A stretch of DNA of 64,000 nt from Saprospira grandis (lineage in GTDB: Bacteria; Bacteroidota; Bacteroidia; Chitinophagales; Saprospiraceae): the NCBI RefSeq assembly GCF_027594745.1, contig NZ_CP110854.1:1902501-1966500 (forward strand), written 5' to 3'. The position numbers and the translations under genes were made by a program. Below are positions 16,869 to 26,428 of the stretch, piece after piece; positions within the stretch are counted from its first letter, which is position 1, and every line of letters starts with the position of its first letter. The notes beneath the pieces were generated by a model. It ran no database searches, had not been told where the DNA came from, and worked only from the letters and a program-made list of their open reading frames with translations.

Positions 16869-18446
16869 TTAATTGGATGTGCGGAAGATGTTGCTCGCAT
16901 TGATATTGTGGAAGATACAGCCCTCGATTTTGAGGTTGCCATCTTGCCATTGCTTGTAGCTATCTTGCTCTTGGCCGATGAGGTCCTCGATATCGATGCC
17001 ACGGTCAAAACCACTGAAAATAGAGTTATAATATTGGCCGCCGGCATTGTCTCGGAAAGTAATGGCGCGGCTATTGGGATTGCCTACAAAAGTGGCGTTG
17101 GCGAAAGTGGGCGTGGCGTAGGGCGTAGCCGTTTCGGGGTTGGTGCCACCATCATGTTCGCCGCCACGGTCGGCATCATCATTGGGATTTTCATTTTGGT
17201 GAACGATCACAAACTGATTGCGGCCACGGTAGCCCTCATCATAATCTAGGGCATCATCGGCGCAGAAAGCGGAGATGAGATATTTGGCATCTACGGTGCC
17301 GCCAAACCACTCGATACCATCGTCCTTATTGCCGATCACCTCGACATATTCGATCGTTGTTCCCGAGCCTACGCCCCCAAGCGTAAGGCCGTTAATTTCG
17401 TTATCGGCGCCAATATTTGAGCCGCCATGGCGGATAGAAACATAGCGAATGACGCCAGAATTATCATTATCTAGGGTTCCGCCATAAAGGCCACGGCTTT
17501 CCGAGCTAGGGATCCCTTCAATTTGGGTTTGGCCGGGCGTAGAATTGAGGCTCGCCTTACCGAGAACGATGAGTCCACCCCAGCGGCCACGTTCGGTAGC
17601 TGCGGTACCCCCTTGGTCGCCTTCAAAAGTGAAAATAATTGGTTCTGCGGCGGTTCCTTCGGCCATCAACTTGCCGCCTGGGGCTACAATCAGGGCAGAA
17701 GCATCGGCGCCAGAGCCGGCCTTTCCTTGGACAATGGTCCCTTCTTCAATGAAGAGCGTTTGGCCGCTACTGACAAAAACGAAGCCCTCTAAAATATAAG
17801 TCGTATCCTTGCTCCAATAGACTGAATCGGCGGCATTTTGCATCAAACTATCGCTAATAGTTTGAACAGGGCGGCCCGTGGGCAGGGCGGCAGAAGTTGT
17901 ATTTCCGGCCACAATTCGGCTATAAAAAGACCAGCCATCGTACCAGGCCGTGCTATTGGGATCTAGGGCCCCTTTGAAGTTTGTAGAGATAAACCAATTG
18001 TCATTTAGGACGGCTTGCGTACCAAAATTGAGGCTGCTAGCGGGCAAAATCGAGTTAGTTTGGAAAATGCCTGCGCTACTATCGACTTGATTATTGGCGG
18101 TTGTAAAATAGCTAGAGACAAAGGCATCCTCTTGCAAAGAAGCGTTAATCGTCTGCTCCTCTTCGCCATTCAAACTTTGCTCGATACTGCGGTAAGCCAG
18201 CTTAATAAACTCGATACTTCCGTTGCTCGTCCCTTCAAGAGAATAGCGGCCATCGGCGGCGGAGCTAGTTGTGGCGACCTCTGCCCCATCTAGGTCATAA
18301 ACCGTTACGGTCACGCCTGCGAGGGCATCGCCATTGCTATCGGTTAGGGTACCCGAGATGCCAGAATTGGCCTCATCTTTTTTGCAGGCCGTAAAAACTA
18401 GGCTGCTCAGCAGCAGCAGAAAAGAGAGAATGCGAAGATGTTTCAT
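16869..18446 (-). CDS. surface lipoprotein, receptor partner (beta-helix-like)
   Basis: A 525-residue lipoprotein. Signal MKHLRILSFLLLLSSLVF with lipobox FTAC, then an Asp/Lys-rich start, a carboxypeptidase-regulatory-like beta domain (GISGTLTDSNGDALAGVTVT, residues ~28-110), and a large domain with repeated motifs such as ERGRWGGLIVLGKASLNS, IRYVSIRHGGSNIG and IEYVEVIGNKDDGIEWFGGT, which look like the rungs of a right-handed beta-helix. Asp/Asn-rich loops (ENPNDDADRGGEHDGGT) suggest calcium binding. Such proteins are typical partners of TonB receptors in Bacteroidota and are thought to bind the ligand on the cell surface. Start 18446 is chosen for the lipoprotein signal; the frame extends to 18506 but without a signal. 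It ends 363 bp before the receptor start, with a terminator between. Confidence 0.75.
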   Translation of the reverse strand: MKHLRILSFLLLLSSLVFTACKKDEANSGISGTLTDSNGDALAGVTVTVYDLDGAEVATTSSAADGRYSLEGTSNGSIEFIKLAYRSIEQSLNGEEEQTINASLQEDAFVSSYFTTANNQVDSSAGIFQTNSILPASSLNFGTQAVLNDNWFISTNFKGALDPNSTAWYDGWSFYSRIVAGNTTSAALPTGRPVQTISDSLMQNAADSVYWSKDTTYILEGFVFVSSGQTLFIEEGTIVQGKAGSGADASALIVAPGGKLMAEGTAAEPIIFTFEGDQGGTAATERGRWGGLIVLGKASLNSTPGQTQIEGIPSSESRGLYGGTLDNDNSGVIRYVSIRHGGSNIGADNEINGLTLGGVGSGTTIEYVEVIGNKDDGIEWFGGTVDAKYLISAFCADDALDYDEGYRGRNQFVIVHQNENPNDDADRGGEHDGGTNPETATPYATPTFANATFVGNPNSRAITFRDNAGGQYYNSIFSGFDRGIDIEDLIGQEQDSYKQWQDGNLKIEGCIFHNINASNIFRTSN

Positions 18447-18668
18447 TAGGTAAAATTTGGAGTTGAGAAAAGTCGATTTGATGCTTGGGGGACCATTTGC
18501 CTGCAAAGGAAGTCTTTTCTCTTTAACTGCTCGTTAATTGCCTATTATCTTTAGCTACTCAATTTCGTCGAAATAATATTTTGCTTAACAACTAATTAAG
18601 CTTCACTTCATCTGAAATCAACCTAATTCTCATTTAAAGTTAATCTAGTTTTTGTAACCTTTTTTTTG

Positions 18669-18791
18669 GGGGGCCTGCCGCCTTTGGCGGCCGGGCCCTT
18701 GCGGGGCTCGCAGGTCTGCTCGGCCCTGCGCTTTTTCGCTTTGCTCAAAAGCTGGGTCTGGCCTGCGGCCACCCCTTCAGGCCCCTAGGCC
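18669..18791 (-). repeat. dispersed intergenic element, type 1b (copy G)
   Basis: Minus-strand reading: GGCCTAGGGGCCTGAAGGGG, TGGCC-gca-GGCCA, CAGACCCAGC, a stem of AGC-rich A/T arms, GCAGGGCCGAGCAGACC and pole GGCAGGCCCCCC. The 18507-18668 gap before it is AT-rich and holds the start region of the lipoprotein gene; no other gene. Confidence 0.75.
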
Positions 18792-18833
18792 ATTTTGGGC
18801 TTCGCCCAAAATTCTAGATGCGGGGAGCTAGAC

Positions 18834-18864
18834 AAAAAAAGGAGCCCCGCGATTGCGGGGCTCC
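18834..18864 (-). terminator. terminator of the DUF4175 gene
   Basis: GGAGCCCCGC / GCGGGGCTCC perfect 10-bp stem with tetraloop and seven T on the minus strand, 29 nt after the stop. Confidence 0.9.
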
Positions 18865-18893
18865 TTGGGGAGAATTCTATCCACTAACTACAT

Positions 18894-21800
18894 TTATCGG
18901 AGGGCTCTAAAATAGCCTTCTACTCTTTTCTTATAGTAGGGTTTGAGGTTAGGCGAAACGGTCCGGAAGAGTTCCACTTGCCCCTCTCTTTCTTTGAGGT
19001 ATTCCTGCATAGCGGGGGGCATATTTTTGGGTAAATCTTCATTGGGTCGTTCGGCTCGTCTTTGGTCATCGTATTCTCTTTCTCTTTGGGCCTTTTCATG
19101 TTCGAGCATACGAGTGAGAATATCTTGTTGGCGTTTATTGATATCGGAGGGTAGGCGTTTATTGACCAGGTCGGTTTCCACCTTATCCATTTGGTCAATA
19201 ATATCTTGCAGTTCTTTTCCGCCGCCTTTGCCTTTTTGTTGGAGTTCGCGTTTCATTTTCTCCATAGCTTTGCGGATAGCGGCTTGTTTGGCGGCCATTT
19301 CTGCAAACTGTTTACTAGAGGGCGACTGGCCATTTTTCATCATTTGCTCTAGCTTTTTGAGTTGTTCTTGCAGGCCTTTCTGCATCTCCTTCATGCCGCC
19401 CATATTGGGTTGGTCTCCATCTTGGCCTTTACCTTTGCCGCTACTACCGGGTTTACCTTTGCCGCCGGGTTTTTCGCACATTTGTTCGCCGGCCATTTCG
19501 CTAGCCATTTGCTGTTGCATTTGGTTCATCGATTCGCTGAGCATTAGGGCCAGGTCATTGATATAGGTCATACTATATTGTTGTTGGACCATAGCGGGGC
19601 GTTTTTGGCGTTCCTCCAGCAAGTCGATGCCTTTATTGAGGGTCTTTTTGGTATCATTGACCTTTTCGGTAATAAAGCTTTCGAGTTGGTAGACTCTTTT
19701 GGCTAGGGCTTGCAAGCTATCCTCCACCTGTTTAAAATCATCTTTGATTTTATATTGTTTTTGGACCAGCTTAACATATTTGGGCGTATTGGGCAGGGTG
19801 GCCTGCACCTCATCGATTAGGGCTTCTTGGTCAAAAGAGAGGTCGACTAAATTTTCTAGCAATTGGCGCATCGCCTTAAGGTCTTGCTCCATTTGTTTCA
19901 TTTGGCCTTCGCCCATCATTTCGCCCATTTCATCGGCCATTTCCTTCATCTTCTTGGCGGCATTTTTCTGCGACTTGGCCGCCTGTTTATTCTGCTTCTT
20001 TTTGAGTTGGTCCGAAGAATTTTGAAGATTTTCTTGGGCCTCTTTTTTCTGTTCTTTGAGATCTTCATTATCCATTTCCATCGGCTGATCGAGTTCTTCG
20101 TTTTTCTCTTTAGCCTTATCCATTTTATCCTGAATCTCTTCGAACTTCTCGTTGATTTCCTCCTGTTTTTCTTCTAATTCTTTTTGTTCTTCAGCAGATT
20201 GTTGATCGCCATCTTTTTGCTCGGTTTCCTCGGCCAATTTTTCTTGTTCTTCGGCCAGTTGTTCGAGTTCTTCTTTGGCGTCCATCATTTCTTTTTCCAG
20301 CTCCATTTTCTTGAAGAGGCTAAGCATGCGGTCCAATTCGTCTTTTACTTCCTCCTCGTTCATCTCCATATTTTCGAGTTGTTCGAGGACCTCCTTCTTA
20401 TCCATTTTGTCTAGCATCTCCTCCATCTTTTCAAAGAGTTCTTTCATCTCATCAGACATGACCTCTTCAAAAAGCTTTTCGATCATTTCCTGTTTTTTGA
20501 GCAGTTCTTCATCAACCTGTTGATACTGTTCTTGCTGCTCTTTATTTTCTTGGAAATTCTGCTCGGCATTTTGGATTTTCTCCTGTGTTTCTTTTTGCTG
20601 TTGGATAAGCTTCTCAATTTCTCGGCGGTCTTGCCAATTGAGTTCATTTTTCTGCAGCACATTTTCCTTAGCCTTTTTGATTTCTCTTTTGAGTTTTTCC
20701 ATTTCGGCTAGGGCTTCTTCCAGATCAGATTTAATGGCTTCATCATTCTTTTCTTCTTGGGCCTTCATTTCTTCTACGGTAGCCATTTGGTAAACCATTC
20801 TGCTGGTTTTAGAAGATTTGCTCCCTTGTACGCCATCATTATCCCAAACTTGGAAATAGTAGCTAAGTTTATCGCCTGGTTCTAGGCCCATATTCCGAAA
20901 ATTGAGGGTATAGCGATAAGTTGTTTGCTTATTGCTGCGGATGGGCAGGGGTTCTACTTCTTGGCGCAAGATTTTTCCATCTCGCTCAATCGTATAATGA
21001 AAAGCGAGGCTATTTAGGCCATAATCATCAGAAGCCGAGCCAGCAAAATACATCAATTTGCTATCTGTGCTATCGGCAAACTTTTCCATCTCAATTTGGG
21101 GATAGAGATCGGGAATAACGGTAATGCTATAATTTAGCGAATCGCCCATAGGCAATTTAGCATTAGAGAGGTAGATTTTATAGCTACCGTCGGCTTGTAG
21201 TTGGCGTTTGAAACTAAAGTTTTGGCGGCCAGAGCGTTCGGCTTCTTGGCGTTCTTCTCCAGCAAAGCGAACAGCTAATTCATCGGTAAAGTTGGCGGCA
21301 AACAACCATTCTACTTTGGTGCCTGCGGGGACCACTAGGTCGCCGACATTATCTAGAGTTTCATCTTTGCGGCCTGTATAGGCTGGAAAATCTAGGGCGG
21401 TTTGGAAATTCAGCAAATTGGGTTTTTCCAAAACGTTCATGCTATAGCTCTTAGAGCTAAAGCCATTGGCTTGAAAGCGGAAATTAAGATCTTCTTGGAC
21501 CTTGGGGAAGATATAGCGAAATTGGGTAGGGCTCAGTTTCTCCATCTTAAACTGATAATTATCCACCTCAATAAAGACCTCTGCGGGCAGAGCGCCTTTT
21601 TCTTCAATATCTACGATAAGTTCAAAGTCTTCATATTGCAGTAGTTTTTTGTCCAAATTGCGGGGAACAAAACCAAAGAGTGCTTGGCGCTCAAACTCTT
21701 CATTATTAGAAAGAATACGGCCCGTACTATTCTGCACAATATTAGAAAAAACCAACAGTCCAAAGAAGATAAACAAAGGGGGGAGCACAAAACGCAAATA

Positions 21801-22271
21801 CTTGCGGTTTTTGCGCAAATCAATGGCCTTTTGAAAAGGCACGGGGGCCAATTCTACTGTTTTTTGGTTGATAGCAGCTAGCAGCAAAGCGCTATTTTCT
21901 GCCTGCGCCTGTTGGTTGAGCTGTAAAACATTGAGCAATTTGTCTTGCACATTGCTAAAGTGCTGGCCCACAATCTGGGCGGCTTTCTCATGAGAAATCA
22001 CCTTGCCTAAACGGAAATATTGCAGCAAAGGCCAAATGACCCAATAGCTAAGTCCTAGGCCCGCCAAGGCCAAAAAGCTATAAAACAAGCTTTTGCGGAA
22101 AGCCATAGAAGAGACCGAAGACGTAAATACATAATGCTCTAAAAGCACAAAGGTCACCCAAATAACTGAAATCAGGGCCAAACTATGCAAGCTGCCTCGA
22201 ATCAAGTTATTGAGATAGTATTTTCGAATAAACGCATCTAGTTTGTGGAGTAGCGTCTGATATTGGTTCAT
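18894..22271 (-). CDS. DUF4175 family membrane/coiled-coil protein
   Basis: A 1125-residue protein. Two to three membrane helices lie near the N-terminus (HSLALISVIWVTFVLLEHYV, LFYSFLALAGLGLSYWVIWP, and one near residue 175, FVLPPLFIFFGLLVF). A beta-rich periplasmic region follows (~200-480), then a very long Glu/Lys/Gln-rich coiled coil (~480-800), a Met-rich Gly/Lys/Gln segment (GKPGSSGKGKGQDGDQ) and a basic C-terminus ending in PYYKKRVEGYFRAL. This layout and length match the DUF4175 family of Bacteroidota, whose function is unknown; relatives sit with MoxR/aerotolerance operons, which is not the case here. Start 22271 removes a short unlikely N-terminal extension. It stands alone between its terminator and the divergent gene at 22478. 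Confidence 0.85.
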   Translation of the reverse strand: MNQYQTLLHKLDAFIRKYYLNNLIRGSLHSLALISVIWVTFVLLEHYVFTSSVSSMAFRKSLFYSFLALAGLGLSYWVIWPLLQYFRLGKVISHEKAAQIVGQHFSNVQDKLLNVLQLNQQAQAENSALLLAAINQKTVELAPVPFQKAIDLRKNRKYLRFVLPPLFIFFGLLVFSNIVQNSTGRILSNNEEFERQALFGFVPRNLDKKLLQYEDFELIVDIEEKGALPAEVFIEVDNYQFKMEKLSPTQFRYIFPKVQEDLNFRFQANGFSSKSYSMNVLEKPNLLNFQTALDFPAYTGRKDETLDNVGDLVVPAGTKVEWLFAANFTDELAVRFAGEERQEAERSGRQNFSFKRQLQADGSYKIYLSNAKLPMGDSLNYSITVIPDLYPQIEMEKFADSTDSKLMYFAGSASDDYGLNSLAFHYTIERDGKILRQEVEPLPIRSNKQTTYRYTLNFRNMGLEPGDKLSYYFQVWDNDGVQGSKSSKTSRMVYQMATVEEMKAQEEKNDEAIKSDLEEALAEMEKLKREIKKAKENVLQKNELNWQDRREIEKLIQQQKETQEKIQNAEQNFQENKEQQEQYQQVDEELLKKQEMIEKLFEEVMSDEMKELFEKMEEMLDKMDKKEVLEQLENMEMNEEEVKDELDRMLSLFKKMELEKEMMDAKEELEQLAEEQEKLAEETEQKDGDQQSAEEQKELEEKQEEINEKFEEIQDKMDKAKEKNEELDQPMEMDNEDLKEQKKEAQENLQNSSDQLKKKQNKQAAKSQKNAAKKMKEMADEMGEMMGEGQMKQMEQDLKAMRQLLENLVDLSFDQEALIDEVQATLPNTPKYVKLVQKQYKIKDDFKQVEDSLQALAKRVYQLESFITEKVNDTKKTLNKGIDLLEERQKRPAMVQQQYSMTYINDLALMLSESMNQMQQQMASEMAGEQMCEKPGGKGKPGSSGKGKGQDGDQPNMGGMKEMQKGLQEQLKKLEQMMKNGQSPSSKQFAEMAAKQAAIRKAMEKMKRELQQKGKGGGKELQDIIDQMDKVETDLVNKRLPSDINKRQQDILTRMLEHEKAQREREYDDQRRAERPNEDLPKNMPPAMQEYLKEREGQVELFRTVSPNLKPYYKKRVEGYFRALR

Positions 22272-22477
22272 ATGATTGATAATGAGATTGTTTCCTGAAT
22301 TGGCATACACTATATAATAATACGATTTTTATTAAAAAGGGCTGTCTCTTTTAGAAAACTTTAAATCGGGCTTTTTCAAGGAGAATAGGCTTTGGGGCCT
22401 AGCATTAGCGAATGGCCCTCTCCTATTTATTTCTGAAAATCTTTTTGGTCCTATTCATCGTTTAGAAAAGAAAAACG

Positions 22478-23080
22478 ATGAGAACAATGATCCTAATCTG
22501 CCTCTTCTTGGGCAGCAGTTTATCTTCTTGGGGGCAAGACAAAACGCCCTATGATTATGCTCGGGCCTCGGCTGCAGAGCAAAAAAAAGGCATGTACTTA
22601 TTGGGGGGCTGGTCCTTGGCATCCTTAGGCGTAGGGGCTTTGGGCTATGGCCTAAGCCAAGGAGAAGAAGAGCGGGCCTTTCATGAAATGAACATGATTT
22701 GGGGCGGAATCAACTTGGCCATCATTGGCGGCTCGATCCTTTTGATGAAGCCCGCTGAGCCTGGGCTCAGCTTGGCCGATGCTCGAAAGAAACAGCGAAA
22801 GGTCCAAAACATCTACCTCATCAATACAGGCCTAGACCTTTTGTATATGGGGGCTGGAGCTGCTCTTTTGGCCACAGCCGACCGTTATCCGGGCCAAGAA
22901 GCGGGCCGCCGTGGCTACGGCAAATCTATTTTATTGCAGGGCGGTTTTCTATTTGCTTATGACGGCTTTGAGTATTTGGTCCAAAAGCGCCTAGGGCGTC
23001 CCCTCTTTAAGGAAGAGGGCTGGAGCTGCCGGCCGGCCTCCTCTAGCTTGGGTTTGGCCCTTCGCTATCGTTTTCCCTAA
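22478..23080 (+). CDS. hypothetical membrane protein with signal peptide
   Basis: A 200-residue protein of no recognised family. A signal peptide MRTMILICLFLGSSLSSW is cut near WGQ. Three hydrophobic stretches follow: YLLGGWSLASLGVGALGYGL, a segment around IWGGINLAIIGGSILLM, and TGLDLLYMGAGAALLA, then a fourth weaker one (ILLQGGFLFAYDGFEYLV). The pattern of glycine-rich helices with small loops is typical of uncharacterised Bacteroidota membrane proteins. The C-terminus ends LGLALRYRFP, an aromatic end like those of outer-membrane proteins, but there are too few strands for a barrel. The start is the first ATG after a short 5' leader. It is followed within 20 bp by repeat copy H. Confidence 0.6.
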   Translation: MRTMILICLFLGSSLSSWGQDKTPYDYARASAAEQKKGMYLLGGWSLASLGVGALGYGLSQGEEERAFHEMNMIWGGINLAIIGGSILLMKPAEPGLSLADARKKQRKVQNIYLINTGLDLLYMGAGAALLATADRYPGQEAGRRGYGKSILLQGGFLFAYDGFEYLVQKRLGRPLFKEEGWSCRPASSSLGLALRYRFP

Positions 23081-23095
23081 AGCGCTGGCCCAAAA

Positions 23096-23234
23096 TTCGA
23101 CGACCGAAGGGAGGAGCGGCCTAGCGATGTGCAGCAGTGGCCGAAGGCCAGACCAAGCGGGCGCAGCCTGCGCAGGGCCGAGCAGAGAGCGAGCTGCAGA
23201 ACGTAGCGCCCGCCGAAGGCGGGAGGCCCCAAAA
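23096..23234 (+). repeat. dispersed intergenic element, type 1 (copy H)
   Basis: TTCGACGACCGAAGGGAG, GGCCTAGCGATGTGCAGCAG, TGGCC-gaa-GGCCA, GCGGGCgcaGCCTGC, GGGCCGAGCAGAGAGCGAGC, CGCCCGCC-gaa-GGCGGG and pole GAGGCCCCAAAA. The pole is 6 nt before the stop of the minus-strand flippase-like gene. Confidence 0.8.
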
Positions 23235-23240
23235 CAACAG

Positions 23241-24218
23241 CTAGATCTTTTTTTCCTTAGCATTTAGGCGAAAAAAGCCTATCAGACTAGCCATGAGCGT
23301 CGGGAGAAAAATGTTGATTAGCCAAAGCGTGAAGCTGGCCCAAAGGATATGATCGGCCGCGATGGGGGCCAAAAAATAGAGCGAAAGCGAGGCCCGAGCC
23401 AACAAAGCCGCCGAGGCCGGAATGGGCAGGGCCGTTTGGGCCAAAAAGACCAATTGCACGGCTGTAACGGCCAATAAAAAAGGGGGGTGGGCGCCAAAAG
23501 CATAGAGCAAAGCCACATTTTGGAGAATATAGCAGCCATAGCGGAGCAGCGAAAGGCCCAAAACGGCGCTCAAATTGCGTTTGGGCAAATTGAGTTTTAG
23601 GAAGGCGTACTTCTGCAAAAAGGTCCAGCGCGAGTACCACTGCGGCCCCAAAAAATAGATCGCCAACAAGAGCAACAAAAGCGGAGGCAAAGCCCCATAC
23701 AGCCAATACTTTTGGGCCAAAAACCAAGCGGGAATCGGTAATTGGGCCATTTCTCGGTAGGCCAAAGCCAGCAGGCCCGCTGTGACCAAAACGATCCATT
23801 GAGCTAGGCTACCAAAAGCGCTAGACGACAAACTTTGGGCTCGAAGCGCCTTGGGCAAATAGAACAATCGGCCCGCATGTTCGCCGATTCGGTTGGGGGT
23901 AAACACCCCTAGGGCCAGGCCCATAAAAATAGCTTTTATGGCCCTAGAAAAAGCCATAGGTGCCGCCAGTAAAGCCCGCCATTTTTGGGCCTCCAAGGCC
24001 CAGTTGAGGGGCAAAAGCAAAAGAGCCAAAGAAAAATAGGCCAAAGAGAACTCCGCCTGAAAGCGTTGCCAAGAGAGGGGCGGCAGCTCTGCTGCCGCCC
24101 GCTGCCACTGCTGCTTGAGCAAATAGGCAAGAGCGACAAACAAAAGGAGCTGCAGCAAAAAACGCAGTCCTTTATTGGCCCAAATCTGTTTGAGCAGTGC
24201 AAAGATGCGGTTGCCCAT
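23241..24218 (-). CDS. flippase-like (LPG synthase TM-type) membrane protein
   Basis: A 325-residue inner-membrane protein with about eight hydrophobic helices. The conserved features of the UPF0104/lysylphosphatidylglycerol-synthase transmembrane (AglD/MprF N-domain) family are visible: GLALGVFTPNRIGEHAGRLF (the family's 'G....P.R.GE..R' motif) and LGLSLLRYGCYILQNVALLYA. These domains flip lipids or lipid-linked sugars across the membrane. There is no catalytic lysyl-transferase domain, so this is a flippase-only type. Its ATG (24218) overlaps the TGA of ruvC as TGATG, so translation is coupled to ruvC, although the functions look unrelated. It ends in TAG next to repeat copy H. Confidence 0.8.
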   Translation of the reverse strand: MGNRIFALLKQIWANKGLRFLLQLLLFVALAYLLKQQWQRAAAELPPLSWQRFQAEFSLAYFSLALLLLPLNWALEAQKWRALLAAPMAFSRAIKAIFMGLALGVFTPNRIGEHAGRLFYLPKALRAQSLSSSAFGSLAQWIVLVTAGLLALAYREMAQLPIPAWFLAQKYWLYGALPPLLLLLLAIYFLGPQWYSRWTFLQKYAFLKLNLPKRNLSAVLGLSLLRYGCYILQNVALLYAFGAHPPFLLAVTAVQLVFLAQTALPIPASAALLARASLSLYFLAPIAADHILWASFTLWLINIFLPTLMASLIGFFRLNAKEKKI

Positions 24219-24793
24219 CAGCCCTTGCGTTTGGGGTTATTATTGAGGAAATCGCCCCAGCCCTTATAGCGTTTGCCGCCTTTGCTGGCCGAGCTGCCCT
24301 GCAAATAATGGCAGTAGGCCACGCCCACGGCATCGGTAGCATCTAAAAAATCGTGATGAAAATCGCCTTTAATCAGATGGGGCAACATGGCCGCTACTTG
24401 CTCTTTGCTGGCGGCCCCCTTGCCCGTTACGGCCTTTTTGATGCTTCTGGGGCTGTATTCTGCTACGCTTAGGCCATGATTGCCCATCACGGCCATAACT
24501 GCGCCCTGCGCCCGCCCTAACTTGAGCATCGACTGGGCATTTTTGCCATAAAAAGGGTCTTCTAAAGCGCCTGTAGAGGGTTCATAATATTGAATCAGGC
24601 GATCTAGCTCGCTATAAATGAAACTCATCTTTTGGGCCTGGCTGTCCATCTTGCGCATATCCAAAACGCCCATACTCAGCAGCTCGACCTTTTGGCCAGT
24701 TGCTTTTAAGAAAGCATAGCCCAGCAAAATAGAACCGGGGTCAACCCCCAAGATGATTTTTGTTTTCTTTGGCACAGTGATCCTGATTAACAA
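24218..24793 (-). CDS. ruvC: Holliday-junction resolvase RuvC
   Basis: A 191-residue endonuclease that resolves Holliday junctions during recombination together with RuvAB. The RNase H-like core has the acidic residues in place: ILGVDPGSILLGYAFL (first Asp), ALEDPFYGKNAQSMLKLGRA (Glu), and DFHHDFLDATDAVGVAYCHY (final Asp pair). A basic tail (KGGKRYKGWGDFLNNNPKRKG) replaces the usual short end. The start at 24793 (MLIRITVPKKTKIILGVDPG) is the longest sensible one. It overlaps the start of the flippase-like gene by one base. Confidence 0.95.
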   Translation of the reverse strand: MLIRITVPKKTKIILGVDPGSILLGYAFLKATGQKVELLSMGVLDMRKMDSQAQKMSFIYSELDRLIQYYEPSTGALEDPFYGKNAQSMLKLGRAQGAVMAVMGNHGLSVAEYSPRSIKKAVTGKGAASKEQVAAMLPHLIKGDFHHDFLDATDAVGVAYCHYLQGSSASKGGKRYKGWGDFLNNNPKRKG

Positions 24794-24826
24794 AAAAGGC
24801 CAATAGTGCGAACTACTGGCCTTTTT
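24793..24826 (-). terminator. terminator of der
   Basis: Stem AAGGCCAATAGT / ACTACTGGCCTT (two mismatches/GU) with A-run and T-run, so effective on both strands; it lies just after the ruvC start and before the der stop reading direction changes nothing: both genes are on the minus strand, and it ends the der transcript on that strand. Confidence 0.6.
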
Positions 24827-24837
24827 CTATTTGCTAT

Positions 24838-26139
24838 TTACTTATCTCTAAAGTAGAGCTTAAGCGGTACTCCGGTAAAATCGAAGCGGGCCCGCAGGCT
24901 GTTCTCCAAATACTTTTTGTAAGATTCTGAAACATGCTTAGGGTGGTTACAGAAAAATACAAAAGAGGGATAAGCCGTGGGCAATTGGACCATATACTTG
25001 ATCGAGATCATGCGGCCCCGATAAGCGGGGGGATGATAAGCGGCCAAGGTTTCTTCCAAAAAGGTATTCAATTTAGAAGTAGAGATCCGTTTGCTGCGGT
25101 TTTCATGCACCTCAATGGCCACATCAATGGCTTTGAGCACCCGCTGCTTCTCCAAAACAGAGATAAAGACGATGGGCACATCGCTAAAGGGCGCAATGCG
25201 CTCGCGGATGTGGTCCTCATATTCTTTGAGGGTATTGGTGCTCTTCTCGACCAAATCCCATTTATTGACAAAGATGACAATCCCTTTGTTGTTCTTGATG
25301 GCTAAGCGGAAAATATTAAGGTCTTGGGCCTCAATTCCCTTGCTCGCATCGAGCATCAATGCACAGATATCGGCAGATTCCAAAGAGCGGATGGCTCTCA
25401 AGACCGAGTAAAACTCTAGGTCCTCTTTTACCGAGCGCTTACGGCGCAAACCTGCTGTGTCGACCAAGATAAATTCTTGTCCAAATTTATTGTAATGCGC
25501 ATGCACGCTATCGCGGGTAGTTCCAGCAATATCCGTAACAATAGAGCGCTCCTCATCTAAAAGGAGATTGACAAAAGAAGACTTTCCCGCATTGGGTCGG
25601 CCCACAATCGCAATATGCGGAAGGCGGTTATCTTCTTCGGGAATACCCGGAATAATATCCGTCAAAGCATCCAATAGGTCGCCAGTGCCACTCCCAGAAG
25701 TCGAGCTAATGGGATAAAGATTATCAAATCCCATGGCCCAAAACTCATGAATCATGAGCTGGCGTTCGTTGTTATCTACTTTATTTACGGCCAACAAAAC
25801 CGGTTTGTTGATCTCTTTGAGCAAACGGCCCACCTGCGCATCCAGGTCGGTAATTCCCGTTTCTACATCTACCATAAATACTACCACCTGCGCTTCTTCA
25901 ATGGCCATGCGCACCTGCTTGCGGATCGCCGCAGCAAATACATCTTCTCCATCGCCAATAAATCCGCCGGTATCTACCAAATGAAACCGCTTGCCGTTCC
26001 ATTCTGTCGAGCCATATTGTCGGTCACGGGTTACGCCGCTCACATCATCTACAATTGCCTGACGCATCCCCAACATACGGTTAAAAAAGGTCGATTTTCC
26101 TACATTGGGCCGCCCTACAATGGCTACCAAATTTTCCAT
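24838..26139 (-). CDS. der: GTPase Der (EngA)
   Basis: A 433-residue ribosome-assembly GTPase with two consecutive G domains and a C-terminal KH-like domain. G domain 1: GRPNVGKSTFFN (G1), DTGGFIGD (G3), NKVD (G4). G domain 2: GRPNAGKSSFVN (G1), DTAGLRRKRSVK (G3), NKWD (G4). The C-terminal domain begins near residue 350 with AYHPPAYRGRMISIKYMVQL. All motifs are intact and the length is standard. Der acts on the 50S subunit late in assembly. It has its own promoter (26223-26230) and terminator, with ruvC following on the same strand. Confidence 0.97.
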   Translation of the reverse strand: MENLVAIVGRPNVGKSTFFNRMLGMRQAIVDDVSGVTRDRQYGSTEWNGKRFHLVDTGGFIGDGEDVFAAAIRKQVRMAIEEAQVVVFMVDVETGITDLDAQVGRLLKEINKPVLLAVNKVDNNERQLMIHEFWAMGFDNLYPISSTSGSGTGDLLDALTDIIPGIPEEDNRLPHIAIVGRPNAGKSSFVNLLLDEERSIVTDIAGTTRDSVHAHYNKFGQEFILVDTAGLRRKRSVKEDLEFYSVLRAIRSLESADICALMLDASKGIEAQDLNIFRLAIKNNKGIVIFVNKWDLVEKSTNTLKEYEDHIRERIAPFSDVPIVFISVLEKQRVLKAIDVAIEVHENRSKRISTSKLNTFLEETLAAYHPPAYRGRMISIKYMVQLPTAYPSFVFFCNHPKHVSESYKKYLENSLRARFDFTGVPLKLYFRDK

Positions 26140-26222
26140 ATCTTCTATAATGATTAAGTTCGTCTGAAGTCTGTCGGCCCAAGTTTTCTAGACCAACTGC
26201 TGTATCTTTCGTATTCAGCCCA

Positions 26223-26230
26223 CAAAGATA
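26223..26230 (-). promoter_or_regulatory. -7 element of der
   Basis: TATCTTTG on the minus strand, 84 nt before the der ATG, giving an untranslated leader of about 75 nt. No clear -33 box. Confidence 0.5.
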
Positions 26231-26274
26231 AGCATATTTCATTGACCCGCTTATTTTTAGCTTTTTTTCTTTTT

Positions 26275-26428
26275 GGGGCCTCCGCCTCGCTTCGCTCGTC
26301 GGCGCTACGCTTTAGGGCTCGCAAGTCTGCTCGGCCCTTCGCCAGCAAGCTGGCTCGGTCTGGCGCTGCGCGCCACCCTGTCGCATCGCTAGGCCAGGCG
26401 CTGCGCGCCTCTGCTGCCATCGCTAGGC
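26275..26428 (-). repeat. dispersed intergenic element, type 1 (copy I)
   Basis: Minus reading: GGCCTAGCGATG, TGGCGC-gca-GCGCCA, CAGACCGAG, GCCAGC-tt-GCTGGC, GGGCCGAGCAGACTTGCGAG, CGACGAGCGaagCGAGGCG and pole GAGGCCCCAAAA. The pole faces the der promoter; the distal end touches the TAG-less stop region (26429) of pfkA. Confidence 0.8.

Noticed and set aside
18943..20711. Plus-strand frames rich in Ser, Phe and Leu opposite the DUF4175 gene
   Set aside because: They are complements of the Glu/Lys-rich coiled coil, not genes.
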